This document shows, piece by piece, positions 41,273 to 52,244 of a DNA stretch of 64,000 bases; position 1 is the stretch's first letter; every line of letters starts with the position of its first letter. The notes below the pieces were generated by a model. The model did no database searches and was not told the DNA's origin. It saw only the letters and a list, made by a program, of their open reading frames with translations. This stretch comes from Aspidapion aeneum. Lineage: Eukaryota; Arthropoda; Insecta; Coleoptera; Brentidae. Location of the stretch: assembly GCA_963576565.1 (NCBI GenBank), contig OY755045.1, forward strand, positions 7,437,477-7,501,476, given 5' to 3'. A program made the translations under genes and the position numbers.

Positions 41273-42695
41273 CTACTACTATTACTATGTCGGTTTAGAA
41301 CGTTTTTCTACGTTGTTCGACGCCTATTCTCTACCTCCTTCGATCCTGACAATCATCTTCGATCAGGTTTTTTTGACTCATTGATTTTTGCCATTCCAGT
41401 TTAGGACGCCCTCTCTTTCTGCGGTCTATTGGTTGCCATTCTAGGACCTGCTTTGGTAATATTTCTTGGTTCATTCGTTGTACATGGCCGTAACATATCA
41501 GTTGTCTTTTAGTGATGTCATCAGGTATGCTTCTCCTCTATCTCTCTGCTCCATAAAATACTGTTAAGACAACCAAAATTTAATGCTAATGTTTCTATAA
41601 GTACTTTTTTCCTTAAGTTTATGTTTTTTACCACCAACAGACCAAATATTTTAAACGCAAAGTCTCGAGGCCAGAGCTATAAGCACCGATTAGGGAAACT
41701 GTACCTTATGAATGTTAATTATTTATTAATAAAGTAAAAAAAAGCTTTTTTGCTTTTACTATTCTTTTTTCCAGTTCTTTGCAGTCTGTTCCCGTCTTAT
41801 CAAATGGGACAACCAAGTATACATACTCATTGTTTAGAGATATTGGGTGTTCACTGTCTAGTTCTAACTCACTTGATTCGTTTCCAATGCATAAGTACTG
41901 TGTCTTGTCCACGTTCACTGTTAACCCCCACTTTTGGTATTCTACATTTTAAGTTATCATCATATACTCCATGTCTTCTTTATCATTAGCTACAATTACT
42001 TAGTCGTCAGCAAACGGTAGTGTGTATAAAGTAAATTGGTCGTTAAGTTGTATTCTCATGCTGTGTACTTTACGTTTCCAGTTTTTTAGAGCTACTGCGA
42101 TATATATTCTAAAAGGAGTTGGATAGATACAACATCCCTTAAGTCTTTCTTTACCAGGAATTCTTTTGAAAGTCGATTTCCAATTTTAATTTTTGATTTT
42201 GACCCTTTGTATAGTTCTTTTATCGCTTTTATGTATGTATGATTGATACTAGTTTGTTCCAACACCGTCCATAATTTTTGGAACGGTATCATATGCTTTT
42301 TGTAGGTCCACAAAGGTAACATGAGTCTCTATATTTCTGGCGCTCCTTTTCTTAATTACTTGTTTAAGACAAAAACATTATCACTACAAGATCTGCCTGA
42401 ACGAAACCCACTTTGCTCTTCTTCTTCTTGTTCATGAAAATCATTCTCTATTAGATCTTTAAGAATCCTACCGTACAATCTACTTAGAGTACTGGTTACT
42501 GAAATTCCTCTGTATTTGTTGCAATCCAGCGTGTTTCCTTTTTTATGTTTTGAGGGTATGAATGCTCTTTTCCAATCATCAGGTACTGGATGTCCGTTTA
42601 TGCATTGATTGATAATATATGTGAGATTTTTTAGTAGTTTTTCTGATCCATATTTGAGCATTTCAGCATATATATTCCAGCCGTTTCTAATCTAT
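41273..42695 (-). mobile_element. LINE-A copy 6, longest RT stretch
   Basis: The minus strand begins EMLKYGSEKLL and goes through the RT fingers (DDWKRAFIPSKHKKG, NKYRGISVTSTLSRLYGRIL, EEQSGFRSGRSCSDN), the KGCCIYPTPFRIYI motif, the catalytic region PFADD.VIVANDKED (a stop follows ADD), KWGLTVNVDKTQY and YVYLVVPFDKTGT. A 150-bp foreign or rearranged segment (about 41580-41735) precedes the C-terminal tail and the TAG-type tail at 41273-41287. Several stops. Dead. Confidence 0.88.
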
Positions 42696-43685
42696 AGCCC
42701 GATAAAAAATCCCCAGTTGCACGGACTACTCAGTCGATGTGTTGGTGGAATAAAAACAAAAGAAAATGGTTAATGCGCCTTTTCCTAACTTAAATAGATA
42801 ACCTGTCTAGATGAAACACATTCGTTACAAAATAGAACAAGGTTAGATTTAGAGATTACACTTTAAAACGATAAAGTGAATCTTTTGCTAAGGATCTGAT
42901 TACTCGGGCATGGTAAGATGACTTAGAATAACAAAGAGAATAAAGAAAATCTCGTTTGTATGACTATAAATAGAGTCTATAACATTATTTTTGAGATAAC
43001 TTTGGACTGTCAATTGTCATCAAGAAAACAGCTGTCCAAGCATGCACAGGTCCAGATTCAGACAAGAGGAAAAATAAACATAAGGGGTCGTTCACAAATT
43101 AGGCTAATATATACGTAACAGGGTATTTTTAAAGTATGTGGTGCTTCTTTGCGTGATCTAAAGAAAAGCCCTTACTTAAAAACATGGGCATAATGCATTA
43201 GGACTTTTTTATTTTGAGATTGGCAAAGTAAAAAAATCTGAATACCTGATCCTAACCTTGTTTATAGAAAAATCGCAAATAAACAAAAGAGCAAAATAAA
43301 TAAATACGGAACTGTCTTTTAGACATTCACCAACTTGGATTAATCCCATACTTTATAGATTTAGCACCGGGTCAACTCACTGCTGTGATCCATCTCTTTT
43401 TACGTGCACTGGCTGCTCGCATGCTTTCAATCGGATTAATTCACGGGATAAGTTTAGTTTTATGAAACGAATATACCATTTGTATATGTTTATCTCTATT
43501 AGCGCATTGAAACTGTATATTACATTGTCTTTTTTTATGGATCTATTCAAGAAAAACGATTGTCTCCTAACCAAAGCAAGCAATTTTTTGATCTTTGCCT
43601 TGTTATGCTATGGTGTGAAAATAAGTTATCTCAAAAATAATGTTATAGACTGTAAAATTAATCCCTAATATAATAATTAATAAAT
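42696..43685. other. No gene recognised
   Basis: AT-rich; a 68-codon frame at 43462-43668 has no domain. Confidence 0.4.
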
Positions 43686-43880
43686 CAAACAAGTTTCGTT
43701 GCTAATCGGGTAAAAAAGAGTTTTTGTTTTTCTCATATTTTTCCAAATGTAGCTTGAAAGCTTAACCTCACGGGGTCCAAGATGTAATGGACACGTAATA
43801 AGTGTTGACAGTTAACTGTTTCGTCCTTATGGGACTCATCAGAACACTGCTTGGTTAATGTGACCCTCTTGCGAAGTTGT
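43686..43880 (-). repeat. Hammerhead-bearing repeat, half copy
   Basis: Starts CAAACAAGTTTCGTTGC, with GCTAATCGGGTAAAAAA following, and matches 14020-14210 over about 190 bp, including TAGCTTGAAAGCTTAACC and a GTCCA...TGGAC hairpin at 43771-43793. The inverted right end seen at 14.5 kb is missing. 43881-44512 holds nothing recognised. Confidence 0.75.
43801..43848 (-). ncRNA. Hammerhead ribozyme, type I, canonical core
   Basis: Read on the minus strand, every element is present: stem I AGUGUU with AACACU (6 bp), core CUGAUGA, stem II GUCC-CAUAA-GGAC, GAA, stem III ACAGU-UA-ACUGU (5 bp with a 2-nt loop), and UC as cleavage dinucleotide. Predicted cleavage lies between the bases complementary to 43807 and 43806. 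The short stem III suggests dimeric or fast-folding action, as in other animal retroelement hammerheads. The host repeat has no ORF. Confidence 0.93.
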
Positions 43881-44512
43881 TATTTTTGTCTCTATTTTTA
43901 TTTACTTTTAGATTTTAGTATGTATTTCTTTGTGGGTTATTCTCAAATAGTTTTAATATACCAGGGAACAAGTTTCAAAAAAAAAGTTCAAGCAATTTGT
44001 TAAAAAAATACTAGACAGCAAATCCTTTGATATTGAACGTGTGGAAATTAAACTCCGGCAAGCTGTGGTTAATGTGGGTTAAAGATAATTTCTGTTTTTT
44101 CACTTCGGTGTCGCATATATTTTCATTACCGTCCTCATGCCTAAATAAGCTTTAAAAAAATACTTAGTGAACAACAACTGATGAAAAATTAGGTAGAGAC
44201 TGCAGAAGACATTATGTTTTTGTTTTCGAATAAATCTATGTAGGGCAAAAGTACCTCATCATGCATTTTAACCGATTTTCCAAATAATTTTTGAAATAAT
44301 CAAAAATTACTGGTTGTGTTTGTTTTATATTTTATCTACATTTGCACCAAAGGGTTCGTAAGCTACACTTCAAGCTAAAAAAGATGATACCTTCAAATGC
44401 ATTCTTTATTTTTTTTTCACATTTTGAATGCAAGGACGGTGATGATATCGAGTGGACAGTCATGATAAAAATCTGACTGTACATTTTCGGGCATTTTCTT
44501 TTATCTGTTTTT

Positions 44513-45062
44513 TTAATAGTACCCCGAATAACAAGGCTTTTCTAACTTCCTTGGTATCTCCTCGTTTAAGTAAGCTGTCGACTTGTCCAGGAGAAGGACT
44601 GGTCTTCCTAGTCTTAACAAGTCGGTTATATTTTTCTTTAATTTTTCCAGTTTCCTATTAGACAAATATAGCTTTCTCTTTAAATACAACACTTCTTGCC
44701 TCTTTCTTTCAGTGTTTTGCTTTTGTCTTCTCCTTCCTGCTTGCTGTCTTCTTAAAATTACCACTCTGTTGTCATGGTTTTCTTCTATCGGTAGGGGGGA
44801 AGATGGCGGCGTATTCTGTTCGATAAATCTGTATGTTTCCACACTTATTTTCTTTTTTTGGTAATATCTTTTTGATGCTTCCCGCCATTTTTTCCTCTGC
44901 TTCTTTTTTTCACGTTTTCCCATATTGCCTATATTTTTAGCTGTCCTTTTTCTTTTCTATTTCGATTTTGTTCACGTTCATATGGATCAGCAGCAACGCG
45001 TTCTCTGTATTTTTTCTTTTTTTCTCTCCACTTCTTTCTTTGTGCATTAATCATAGCTTGTG
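44513..45062 (-). pseudogene. Lys/Arg-rich coiled-coil protein of a multi-copy insect type, broken
   Basis: The minus strand begins TQAMINAQRKKWREKKKKY (45062 side), goes through DPYEREQNRNRKEKGQ, then after a one-base loss near 44927 continues MGKREKKKQRKKWREASKRY, TPPSSPLPIEENHDNR, QAGRRRQKQNTERKRQ and a leucine-spaced helix, ending in GYY at 44513. The repeated KKWRExxKxY motif and the TPPSSP linker recall uncharacterised, many-copy insect proteins probably carried by transposons. Function unknown. A related lysine-rich frame continues upstream to about 45180. Confidence 0.55.
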
Positions 45063-45210
45063 TTACGTTTCCTCTTTTCTTGGAGTTTTTTTCTTCATTC
45101 CTTCGTCTTTCTTTCTGTTAGTTCTTTCATTTGCGTTTTTTGTATCTGATGATTTTTTATTCACTTTATGTATTACACATTTTGCTTTATTTTCATTTTC
45201 TTTGAGCTTA

Positions 45211-45238
45211 ACCGAACCGAACCGAACCGAACCGAACA
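45211..45238 (+). repeat. (CCGAA)n pentanucleotide run
   Basis: About five ACCGA/CCGAA units; related CCGAACCGAACC runs recur near 46797 inside the 9-bp-TSD element. Confidence 0.85.
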
Positions 45239-45289
45239 CTCGTAGATGGTCCATCACGCTCACCAGAAAAGCTTTTAGGTTCAATGGAG

Positions 45290-46543
45290 TTCCTCTTTCT
45301 TCTATGTATGGACTCTAACTTCTTTGTTTCCTTAACTTTTAATCGTTTATCATGCGCTTCTTCTTTCGATCTTTTTAGCTTGGGTAAGATGTTTAATTTT
45401 ATTTATCATAAATGTTGTCCTCATTCATATTAACTCTGAAATTAAAATAGAACTCACAGTTTTTGCGGTGACATTACCATAGATATCTGGGTGTGTTTCT
45501 TACGACCGTCTTTCTTGTATATCAATCTCGTCTACTGTTTATCAGTACCGTCCACCACTAAAAAGTAGACGGTAATGATATAGACGGTAATGAGAAATCG
45601 CTTCATAATCATGTATCAATGTGGCAACGGCGCCCGGATAGAACTTGGACGCTCGTTTTTAAAGATGTTTGAGCTTATGTCATTGAATTTCGGCATAATT
45701 TTTATTTTAAATTACTATCCATCAAAAATAAGCCCTATGGACGGTAATGATTTTAATGATGACAGAAATACTGGAACACAACACTTTTAAATAAAAAAAT
45801 TAAGTACTCACCTTCTTGGTATTCACAAATATATTGCAACACACTTGAAAACAACTGCAGACATGCTACGATGGCGGCAAATAACACGATCATCAAATAA
45901 CGACTCAGCTGTTTAAAGTACAAAATAGGCAACCAAATTTGCGGGGTACGGTGATGAGAATTAAATATCGGGACTACGGTTCCTTGTATATTGGATAAGT
46001 TTAGAATAGTTATTTTACTGTTTAACACTTAACAATTATTAGGTGAATATGTTTTGAACATTTACAAAGAAAAATTATTTTATTTAGGTCTCGAAAATAT
46101 AATTTATAATGCTCTGAAACAGTTAGATTTTCTGAGCGGGACTTAAGACGGTCATGAGAAAGCAGTAAGATAAATATATATATTGCAAATTCTGGACAGT
46201 ATTTTAGAAAGGTAACAATAGTTATCGTTAGAAACGATATACTACAAACGATCCTGTACAAAAACCATAATCATTTTGTCATTAAAGAACAAAAATTGTC
46301 CCAGGGACTGAGATGTTAAAACTATTTGAGAATAACCCTTGTATGTAAGGCATTAGATTTTTAAAACAAAGTTGTACACAGAACAGTTCCTACATAATTC
46401 CTACCTTTACTTTTTTACTCTTAGCCCACATTTTGAAAATTTCAATTGAATATTTCCATAATATCAACAACAAAAATATACCTACAAGTAAATGATCTTC
46501 GAATTAACGACAGTCCGAGAATTTTGCACTAATTGTATGATTG
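45290..46543. other. No gene recognised
   Basis: A motif TAGACGGTAATGA repeats at 45565-45595 and, inverted or diverged, nearby (TTACCATAG, GTCCACC). Short frames on both strands lack domains. Confidence 0.35.
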
Positions 46544-46552
46544 AATTGAATA

Positions 46553-47194
46553 GGCTCTGCTACAGAATAGCGCCTTACAAAATCGCGTGCATCAAAATGG
46601 CGCTCCCTCAAAATAGCGCTGCTACAAAATAGCGCGTTTCAAAATAGCGCAGCTACAAAATAGCGCGCATCAAAATTGCGCTGCTTCAAAATAGCGTCTT
46701 ATAACTTACCACTCCCGGTAAACTCATTCTAACATATATTTAAAAAAAAAACTTCCCTGACTTTTTCCCGGGATCCTAGAGGGTGTGAAACCAAACCGAA
46801 CCGAACCGGCATCCTAGAGGTTGTGAAACCAAACCGATACTTCGATTCAGATCAGTTCGGTTCGGTTCAGTTTTGTTTCACACCCGCTAGGATCCCGCGA
46901 AAGAAGACCGGGAAGTTTTTTTTTTGAAAAAATATGTTAGAAAGAGATCCCTTAGTCAAACAGTTGCTGTTTTTAATAATGCTTTTTGAGCGCGTTTTTG
47001 ATGGGCGCTATTTTGTAGCAGCGCTATTTTGTAAGGCGCTATTTTGTATCAGCGCTATTTTGTAAGGGGCTATTCTGTAGCAGCGCTATTTTGTAAGGCG
47101 TTATTTTGATGCACGCTACTTTGTAAGCGCCATTTTGTAGCAGCGCTATTTTGAAGCAGCGCTATTTTGTAGGGCGCTATTCTGTAGCAGAGCC
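46553..47194. mobile_element. Mutator-like foldback with iterated ends and 9-bp TSD
   Basis: Exact 9-bp direct repeat AATTGAATA at 46544-46552 and 47195-47203. Outer TIR GGCTCTGCTACAGAATAGCG and inverse. Each arm (about 140 bp left, about 210 bp right) is a series of CAAAATAGCGC (left) or GCGCTATTTTG (right) iterons linked by TAGCA/GCATC spacers. A second inverted pair sits inside (CCGGGATCCTAGAGGGTGTG near 46768; its inverse near 46880), then CCGAACC runs. No ORF. 9-bp duplications and long composite TIRs fit MULEs. Confidence 0.88.
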
Positions 47195-47261
47195 AATTGA
47201 ATACAGTTACAGTAACCAAAGTAACGATAGTAACGAATATATAACATGATTACTTAGTAGT

Positions 47262-47997
47262 AGTAGTAGTGGACACGAAAACTAATAGAACAGTACAATA
47301 AGTGGGGACTAGAGGCTAATCTCAAAAAGACAGAGTATATGTGTATCGGTCGGTGGAACGAAACAGGATCTAATCTTAAATACCGGGCAGCGAATTCAGT
47401 CCTGTGATGAGTTTAAATACTTAGGTTTAAAAATTACAGCTAACGGAACACTAGACAAAGCTATAAAAGATCGAAACGTACAAGGAAGAAAAGCAATAAC
47501 TTTATTAAATGGAATAATTAGGACCAAAGTATAACAAAACATAACAAAAAGCTTATGTAACACCATTGTAAAAAGTATTATTACATACGGCTCAGAAGTA
47601 TGGCTAATCAAGGATAGAACAGAAAAAATGCTTTCCGCTACGGAGATTGACTATTGGAGAAGAGCAGCAGGGAAATCAAAAAGAGAAAGAGTTACAAATC
47701 AAAGAATAAGAGAAATTATGACAGTGGATGAACGAAATTTAGTGGATGATATAAGAACAAAACAACTGGTGTGGTACGGACATGTACAAAGAATGAATGA
47801 TGAAAGACTACCTAAACAAATACTACAATGGAAACCAACTGGCCGAAGAAAACGAGGACGGCCAAGGAGAAGCTGGAGAGAAGGAATAGACAGTGAAATA
47901 AGAATAAGAGGCCTAGATGATGAATTATGGGCAAACAGAAACGAGTGAAGATTGGGTATCGGAAGACGTAGAACGTTGTGAAACCGATAAATATATA
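47262..47997 (+). mobile_element. LINE-B copy 3, with target duplication
   Basis: 11-bp duplication TACTTAGTAGT at 47251-47261 and 47998-48008. 5' truncated. It reads LIEQYNKWGLEANLKKTEYM and NETGSNLKYRAANS, then shifts to CDEFKYLGLKITANGTLDK. After a deletion comes MLSATEIDYWRRAAGKSKRE, QLVWYGHVQRMNDERLPKQI, RRKRGRPRRSWREGIDSE, a stop within ETSE.RLGIG, and an AT tail. 106 codons of the C-terminus are open (47628-47948). Confidence 0.9.
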
Positions 47998-48008
47998 TAC
48001 TTAGTAGT

Positions 48009-48539
48009 CAAGAAACAATTAGTAACAAATATTCAAAAGTAACGAAAATCAACTCCTCTATTATGTGGCAAATTGTTGCGTTAAGGACTGGCTCTAAATA
48101 ACATTGTTCTTCTTAGAATAATATTAACAAGACACAGGATGATACCTTAGTTAGGGTAATTGTTCTAACGGCCAAGTGATTTTCTGATGCACCTAAGTTT
48201 ATAATAGACAAGGTCAACACAGCTCGTTATTATTGTTATTATAACAAATTTATAGACCTCGTTTGTTTTTGAGCGAATTCTCCAAGTTTAAATTGTTTAT
48301 TGTTAGTTGAACAAATTAGATTGGTATCTATCCTATTAAGTTAAAAGCTATAAAACAAAAACTTGTCCAATGTGAGGTCTGATGGCTCGAAATCACCAAT
48401 TTTACACCCTCTCCGACATAGCACAAAAATCACATCAACGTTAAATTAACGTAAACAAAAATAACAAGGTTTTTTTTTACTTAAAAACAACCTCATACCA
48501 TGTAATATTTATCTTGTTAAATCTACATGCTTAAAGATA
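48009..48539. other. No gene recognised
   Basis: AT-rich spacer between LINE-B and the Penelope-like element. Confidence 0.35.
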
Positions 48540-48715
48540 ACTTAAAAACAAGAAGATATCAAGCTATAAAAATGTACTTTTTGCTGAAGGTTCTGGTGCT
48601 GTGTTTATAACGTGTTTTTTACCCTCGTTATTTTCATGTACCAAATTCACACTTGAAAAGTCCTCCACAACATGTTCTAAAATAAAATTTTGAACTTCCA
48701 TTGTCTTTATTTAAT

Positions 48716-48765
48716 TTAAAACACGACGTTTCGTTTAGTACGTATCTCTAACCGTTATCAAGTGT
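48716..48765 (-). ncRNA. Degenerate hammerhead-like stem in the Penelope 3' region
   Basis: The minus strand carries UUGAUAA, a stem with loop AGAUACGUA, then GAAAC. The plus-strand sister at 50379-50415 shows the perfect 7-bp stem CGGTTAG/CTAACCG. The order matches CUGANGA-stem II-GAAA but the first core block has diverged, so activity is doubtful. Confidence 0.4.
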
Positions 48766-48816
48766 AAACTAAACAATCTAGTCTCTAGGCTACTACTTAT
48801 ACTACTTGGTGTGCAG

Positions 48817-49659
48817 TCAGGTGTGACGGCCCGCCCCCTTTTTAATCCTAAGACGCCTGTTTTCCTTAAGGAGTGGTTTCCATATGTTTGGTATGTCCGC
48901 GCGTGGTTGTCTGAAAACTTCTTTATTCTGCATTATAAACGCAGCTTCAATAAACTTTCGTTTTCGCCAATGCGACTCCTTATGTAAAACTTTAGCTTCT
49001 GACCACTGAATCCTGTGATCATTTGACCATGCATGATCTGCTAAACCGGATTTTTCAATATCCCCTAATTGGGTACTTTTTAGATGTTCATTAACTCTAA
49101 CTTGAAGAGGGCGTTTCGTTTCACCTACATATGATTTACCACACTCACACGGGATTTGGTAAATACATTCCTTATTATTTGAGGGATTGTCTGGTTTTGT
49201 TTTAGTTACAAAACTTCTTATCGTATTTCCCGAAGAAAATACTGTTTTTATATTATAGTGTTTAGCTATTCGTCTTATGTTTTCTGAAATCCCTTGAACA
49301 TATGGAATGTTAATAACACCTAACGGATTATTATTTTGAGAATTTGGTACATTTAGTTTGTTTTTAATTTTAAATATCGTTGAGTTTATTAATTTCTCGG
49401 AATAACCATTCTGTTGTAAGTCCTTTTTAATGTTGTTAATTTCTGTGGTTAATTCTTCATTATTACTACAAATATTTACGGCTCTTAAATACAAACTTCT
49501 TATAACTCCTTGTTTTGTTGCAACAGAATGATTAGACTTAAAATTTAGGTACTGTCCCGTGTGTGTAGGTTTCCTATATACAGTGGTTTGAATGTTTCTG
49601 TCTAATCGTTTGACAAGAACATCCAAAAAAGGTAAGGCCGAATCTTTTTCAATTTCCAT
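48817..49659 (-). CDS. Penelope-like RT thumb plus GIY-YIG endonuclease
   Basis: 280 codons, open. It starts in frame with ALPFLDVLVKR and YRKPTHTGQYLNF, the region after the RT palm in Penelope-like proteins. Around residue 165 comes CIYQIPCECGKSYVGE, the GIY-YIG core (IYQ ... YVG), with the CxC of the zinc-like CCHH insertion. Then RPLQVRVNEHL with the catalytic-type Arg, GLADHAWSNDH with the paired His, and FIEAAFIM with the conserved Glu. The product nicks target DNA for insertion. The upstream RT part is one frame off (see 49689-50036), so the start at 49659 is an internal Met, not a true start. Confidence 0.92.
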   Translation of the reverse strand: MEIEKDSALPFLDVLVKRLDRNIQTTVYRKPTHTGQYLNFKSNHSVATKQGVIRSLYLRAVNICSNNEELTTEINNIKKDLQQNGYSEKLINSTIFKIKNKLNVPNSQNNNPLGVINIPYVQGISENIRRIAKHYNIKTVFSSGNTIRSFVTKTKPDNPSNNKECIYQIPCECGKSYVGETKRPLQVRVNEHLKSTQLGDIEKSGLADHAWSNDHRIQWSEAKVLHKESHWRKRKFIEAAFIMQNKEVFRQPRADIPNIWKPLLKENRRLRIKKGAGRHT

Positions 49660-49688
49660 GGTGCACTTGATTGTTGGTCGAATACCGT

Positions 49689-50036
49689 TTAAATGGTGTA
49701 GAAAATTTTTTGTAGTTCGTCATCATTTTCCGGCCATATAATAAATGTGTCATCCATGTATCGTAGCCATAGTTTTGGTTTGACTCTTGCTGTGTTGATC
49801 GCATGGCCCTCGAACCACTCCATGTAGATGTTTGCTACCACTGGCGAAAGAGATGAACCCATTGGGAGTCCATCATTTTGCGCGTAAAACTTATCTTTCA
49901 CTTGAAAGTAAGAGTTACGGAGACAGAGCTCCAAAATATCCATCACCCCCTCCACCGATAGCGTTGTTCTCTCGTGAAGTGTATCATCAGATTGTAATGT
50001 GTTTTTAATGATACTGAGTGACTCATTTATTGGCAC
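49689..50036 (-). pseudogene. Penelope-like RT palm, frameshifted
   Basis: 115 codons. GLPMGSSLSPVVANIYME is the motif before the catalytic loop and LRYMDDTFIIW holds YMDD, the RT active site. A one-base insertion in an A/T run near 49708-49712 throws the frame off before the next piece starts at 49659. Upstream fingers and the N-terminus are absent because the copy is truncated at the head-to-head junction near 50036. Confidence 0.9.
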
Positions 50037-50462
50037 GTATAAGAGTTAATGAACATCTAAAAAGTACCCAATTAGGGGATATTGAAAAATCCGGTTTAGC
50101 AGATCATGCATGGTCAAATGATCACAGGATTCAGTGGTCAGAAGCTAAAGTTTTACATAAGGAGTCGCATTGGCGAAAACGAAAGTTTATTGAAGCTGCG
50201 TTTATAATGCAGAATAAAGAAGTTTTCAGTCAACCAAGCGCGGACATACCAAACATATGGAAACCACTCCTTAAGGAAAACAGGCGTCTTAGGATTAAAA
50301 AGGGGGCGGGCCGTCACACCTGACTGCACACCAAGTAGTATAAGTAGTAGCCTAGAGACTAGATTGTTTAGTTTACACTTGATAACGGTTAGAGATACGT
50401 ACTAACCGAAACGTCGTGTTTTAAAATAAATAAAGACAATGGAAGTCCAAAATTTTATTTCT
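50037..50462 (+). mobile_element. Inverted copy of the Penelope-like 3' end
   Basis: Starts inside the endonuclease (RVNEHLKSTQLGDIEK) and runs to the same GAGRHT stop at about 50321, then GACTGCACACCAAGTAG, the stem at 50379-50415, and CAATGGAAGTCC. It differs from the minus copy at only a few positions (Ser for Arg near QPSADIPN). Its outer end is at about 50462. Confidence 0.9.
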
Positions 50463-51703
50463 ACACAATCATTGTCTACGAGTTTCAAACAAAGGGATGT
50501 TCTAAAATGTCACTAGATTAAGACTTCTCAAACCTACTAACTTTCTGCGTCTTTTTTGGTCACGTTTTTTTAATAACATTTTTTTAACTTAAAAGAGCCG
50601 CGAAAGGAAGTTATAAAAGTCCACTAGTTTAAGACTACAACAGTTCAAGACAATTTTAAAGATGGCGCTCAAGGCAAGACAAAATATCTGTATATCTATC
50701 TATATACATTATGTTTTTTTTAAAAGCTAAACAAGATTTTTTAACAGTAAACACTTTCACAGAATATTAATGTGCCTTTATCAGGTTAATAACAGATGCG
50801 TCGTGATCGTTAAGGATCAGGGATCAGTTCCTTAAAAGGTTTTTGGAGTTTAGAGGCCAAACCACTGCCTGATTTCGTCAAAGTGAAAAATCCCGACAAT
50901 AGGTGGCGCTGCTGCTAGTAAAATTTCAAAAATATTCAGTAGAAAAGCCATGCAAGTCGCGTTTTAAAATTCGTGTAGAAAAGGCGTGAATCTAATGTGA
51001 TTTTAACGTAAAAATCACTTGAAACTAACGTAAAAACATTGCTGTTTTAATTTTATAATGGCGTTATTACAACACAGTTTTTAGCAACGTTATTTTTTAT
51101 AACGTTAATGAATGACCTATTTAGCTCGTTTTCATATATGAAATAAACGTTTTTAAAATCAACGTTTTTTTTTCTCACGCCTTTTTTACGTGTTAAACAC
51201 GTGATTGTGCTATGTGGTACCATGTTTCCATTTAAAAATGTAGTGCCGGCACCACATCAAACCCACAAAACAAAAACGTTAACAAAACAATACTGCAAGT
51301 TTTTGAAAACACGAACAAATTGTCAACTGCTGTCCACATATAGAAAAACAATTATTAGTGAACTTTTTATGATCCCGGATAGAAAATGTGGATTTTTTCC
51401 ATAACTGATAATGTTTGTGTTCTCTTTGGAACTGGTTATTGATGTTTTTTATTCTTCTGTCCATTTATTTTGAAGAAATATTACACAATATCCCATATCC
51501 TTTAGGGCGTCTGCCTTTTCTTGTCTGGTGTACCATAACAACCTGACTTATCGATAAAGCTCAATTAATTTTTACATGTATTTTTAACACACCATTTATT
51601 TTTTCTCTGGACAAGGTAATTTTGTACACAGAAACTTTACAAACTGAACCACGATGTTTCTTTCTGTTTTTTTCGCGTACAGACTAGACCAACAAAGTTG
51701 CCC
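50463..51703. other. No gene recognised
   Basis: AT-rich with repeated AACGT/ACGTT words at 51000-51180. A 67-codon frame at 51201-51404 has no domain. Confidence 0.4.
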
Positions 51704-51849
51704 TAATAGTGGGTTTACACATGCATGAATTTAGTGGCGCCAGTGTTCGCGCCAGTTCTATTGGCACGCCAGTAAAGGTTTACACTATTGTGCGAAAATT
51801 AAAAAGACTGGCACGCCAGTTTCATTTTTAAAGTGTACACGATACGCGA

Positions 51850-52110
51850 TATGTCGGCTGAACTCTCGGAAGCCTGCAAAATAGTCGCTAAACTTTTATT
51901 GAAAAAGAAAATAAAAGAGATTCAGGAAAAGGAACAACGAAAAGGCCGTATCTGCATGGGTTAAAGCATGGATTGCTAGTCGATCTACTTTGGGTGCTTC
52001 CGAAAAACTTTTAGGAGAACTTGCAGCAGAAGATCCTGCGAGCTATAAAAACCATTTTCGAATGACAAAGCAACATTTTGATATTCTTCTAGAGTTTCTC
52101 TTATTTAAAC
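51850..52110 (+). pseudogene. Harbinger transposase N-terminal remnant
   Basis: From ATG at about 51851: AELSEACKIVAKLLLKK to a stop after GRICMG. One base off it continues KAWIASRSTLGASEKLLGEL and AAEDPASYKNHFRMTKQHFD. The last block (ED..SY.N.(F/L)RM....FD.LL) is the conserved N-terminal region of PIF/Harbinger transposases just before the DDE core. The DDE core is absent. The second copy (63463-63710) has the same stop and shift, so both derive from an already broken master. Confidence 0.8.
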
Positions 52111-52244
52111 AACATTCTTTAAAACTCGGTCTGCAACTTTAAACCATGGTACTTTTGGGGTGTATACTTCATTTGCACCGGCTCCGGAACGTTGGCGTTT
52201 TTTAATTTTTGTCAATTCCAAAGCATATGTGTTTCTTATGGATC

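Larger units (their letters stand above)
48560..50036 (-). mobile_element. Penelope-like element, 5'-truncated minus copy
   Basis: From the RT palm (50036) to the pseudo-LTR and beyond (48560). After the stop at 48817 comes a 3' region with GTAGTATAAGTAGTAGCC, a hammerhead-derived stem (near 48720-48760), then a new ATG (48702) opening a 45-codon frame MEVQNFILEHVV. So the copy runs into the start of a next unit, as tandem Penelope copies do. It is joined head to head with 50037-50462. Confidence 0.9.

Noticed and set aside
44513..44923. Host bZIP transcription factor
   Set aside because: The basic region lacks the N-x-x-A-A-x-x-S/C-R pattern and the heptads are irregular.
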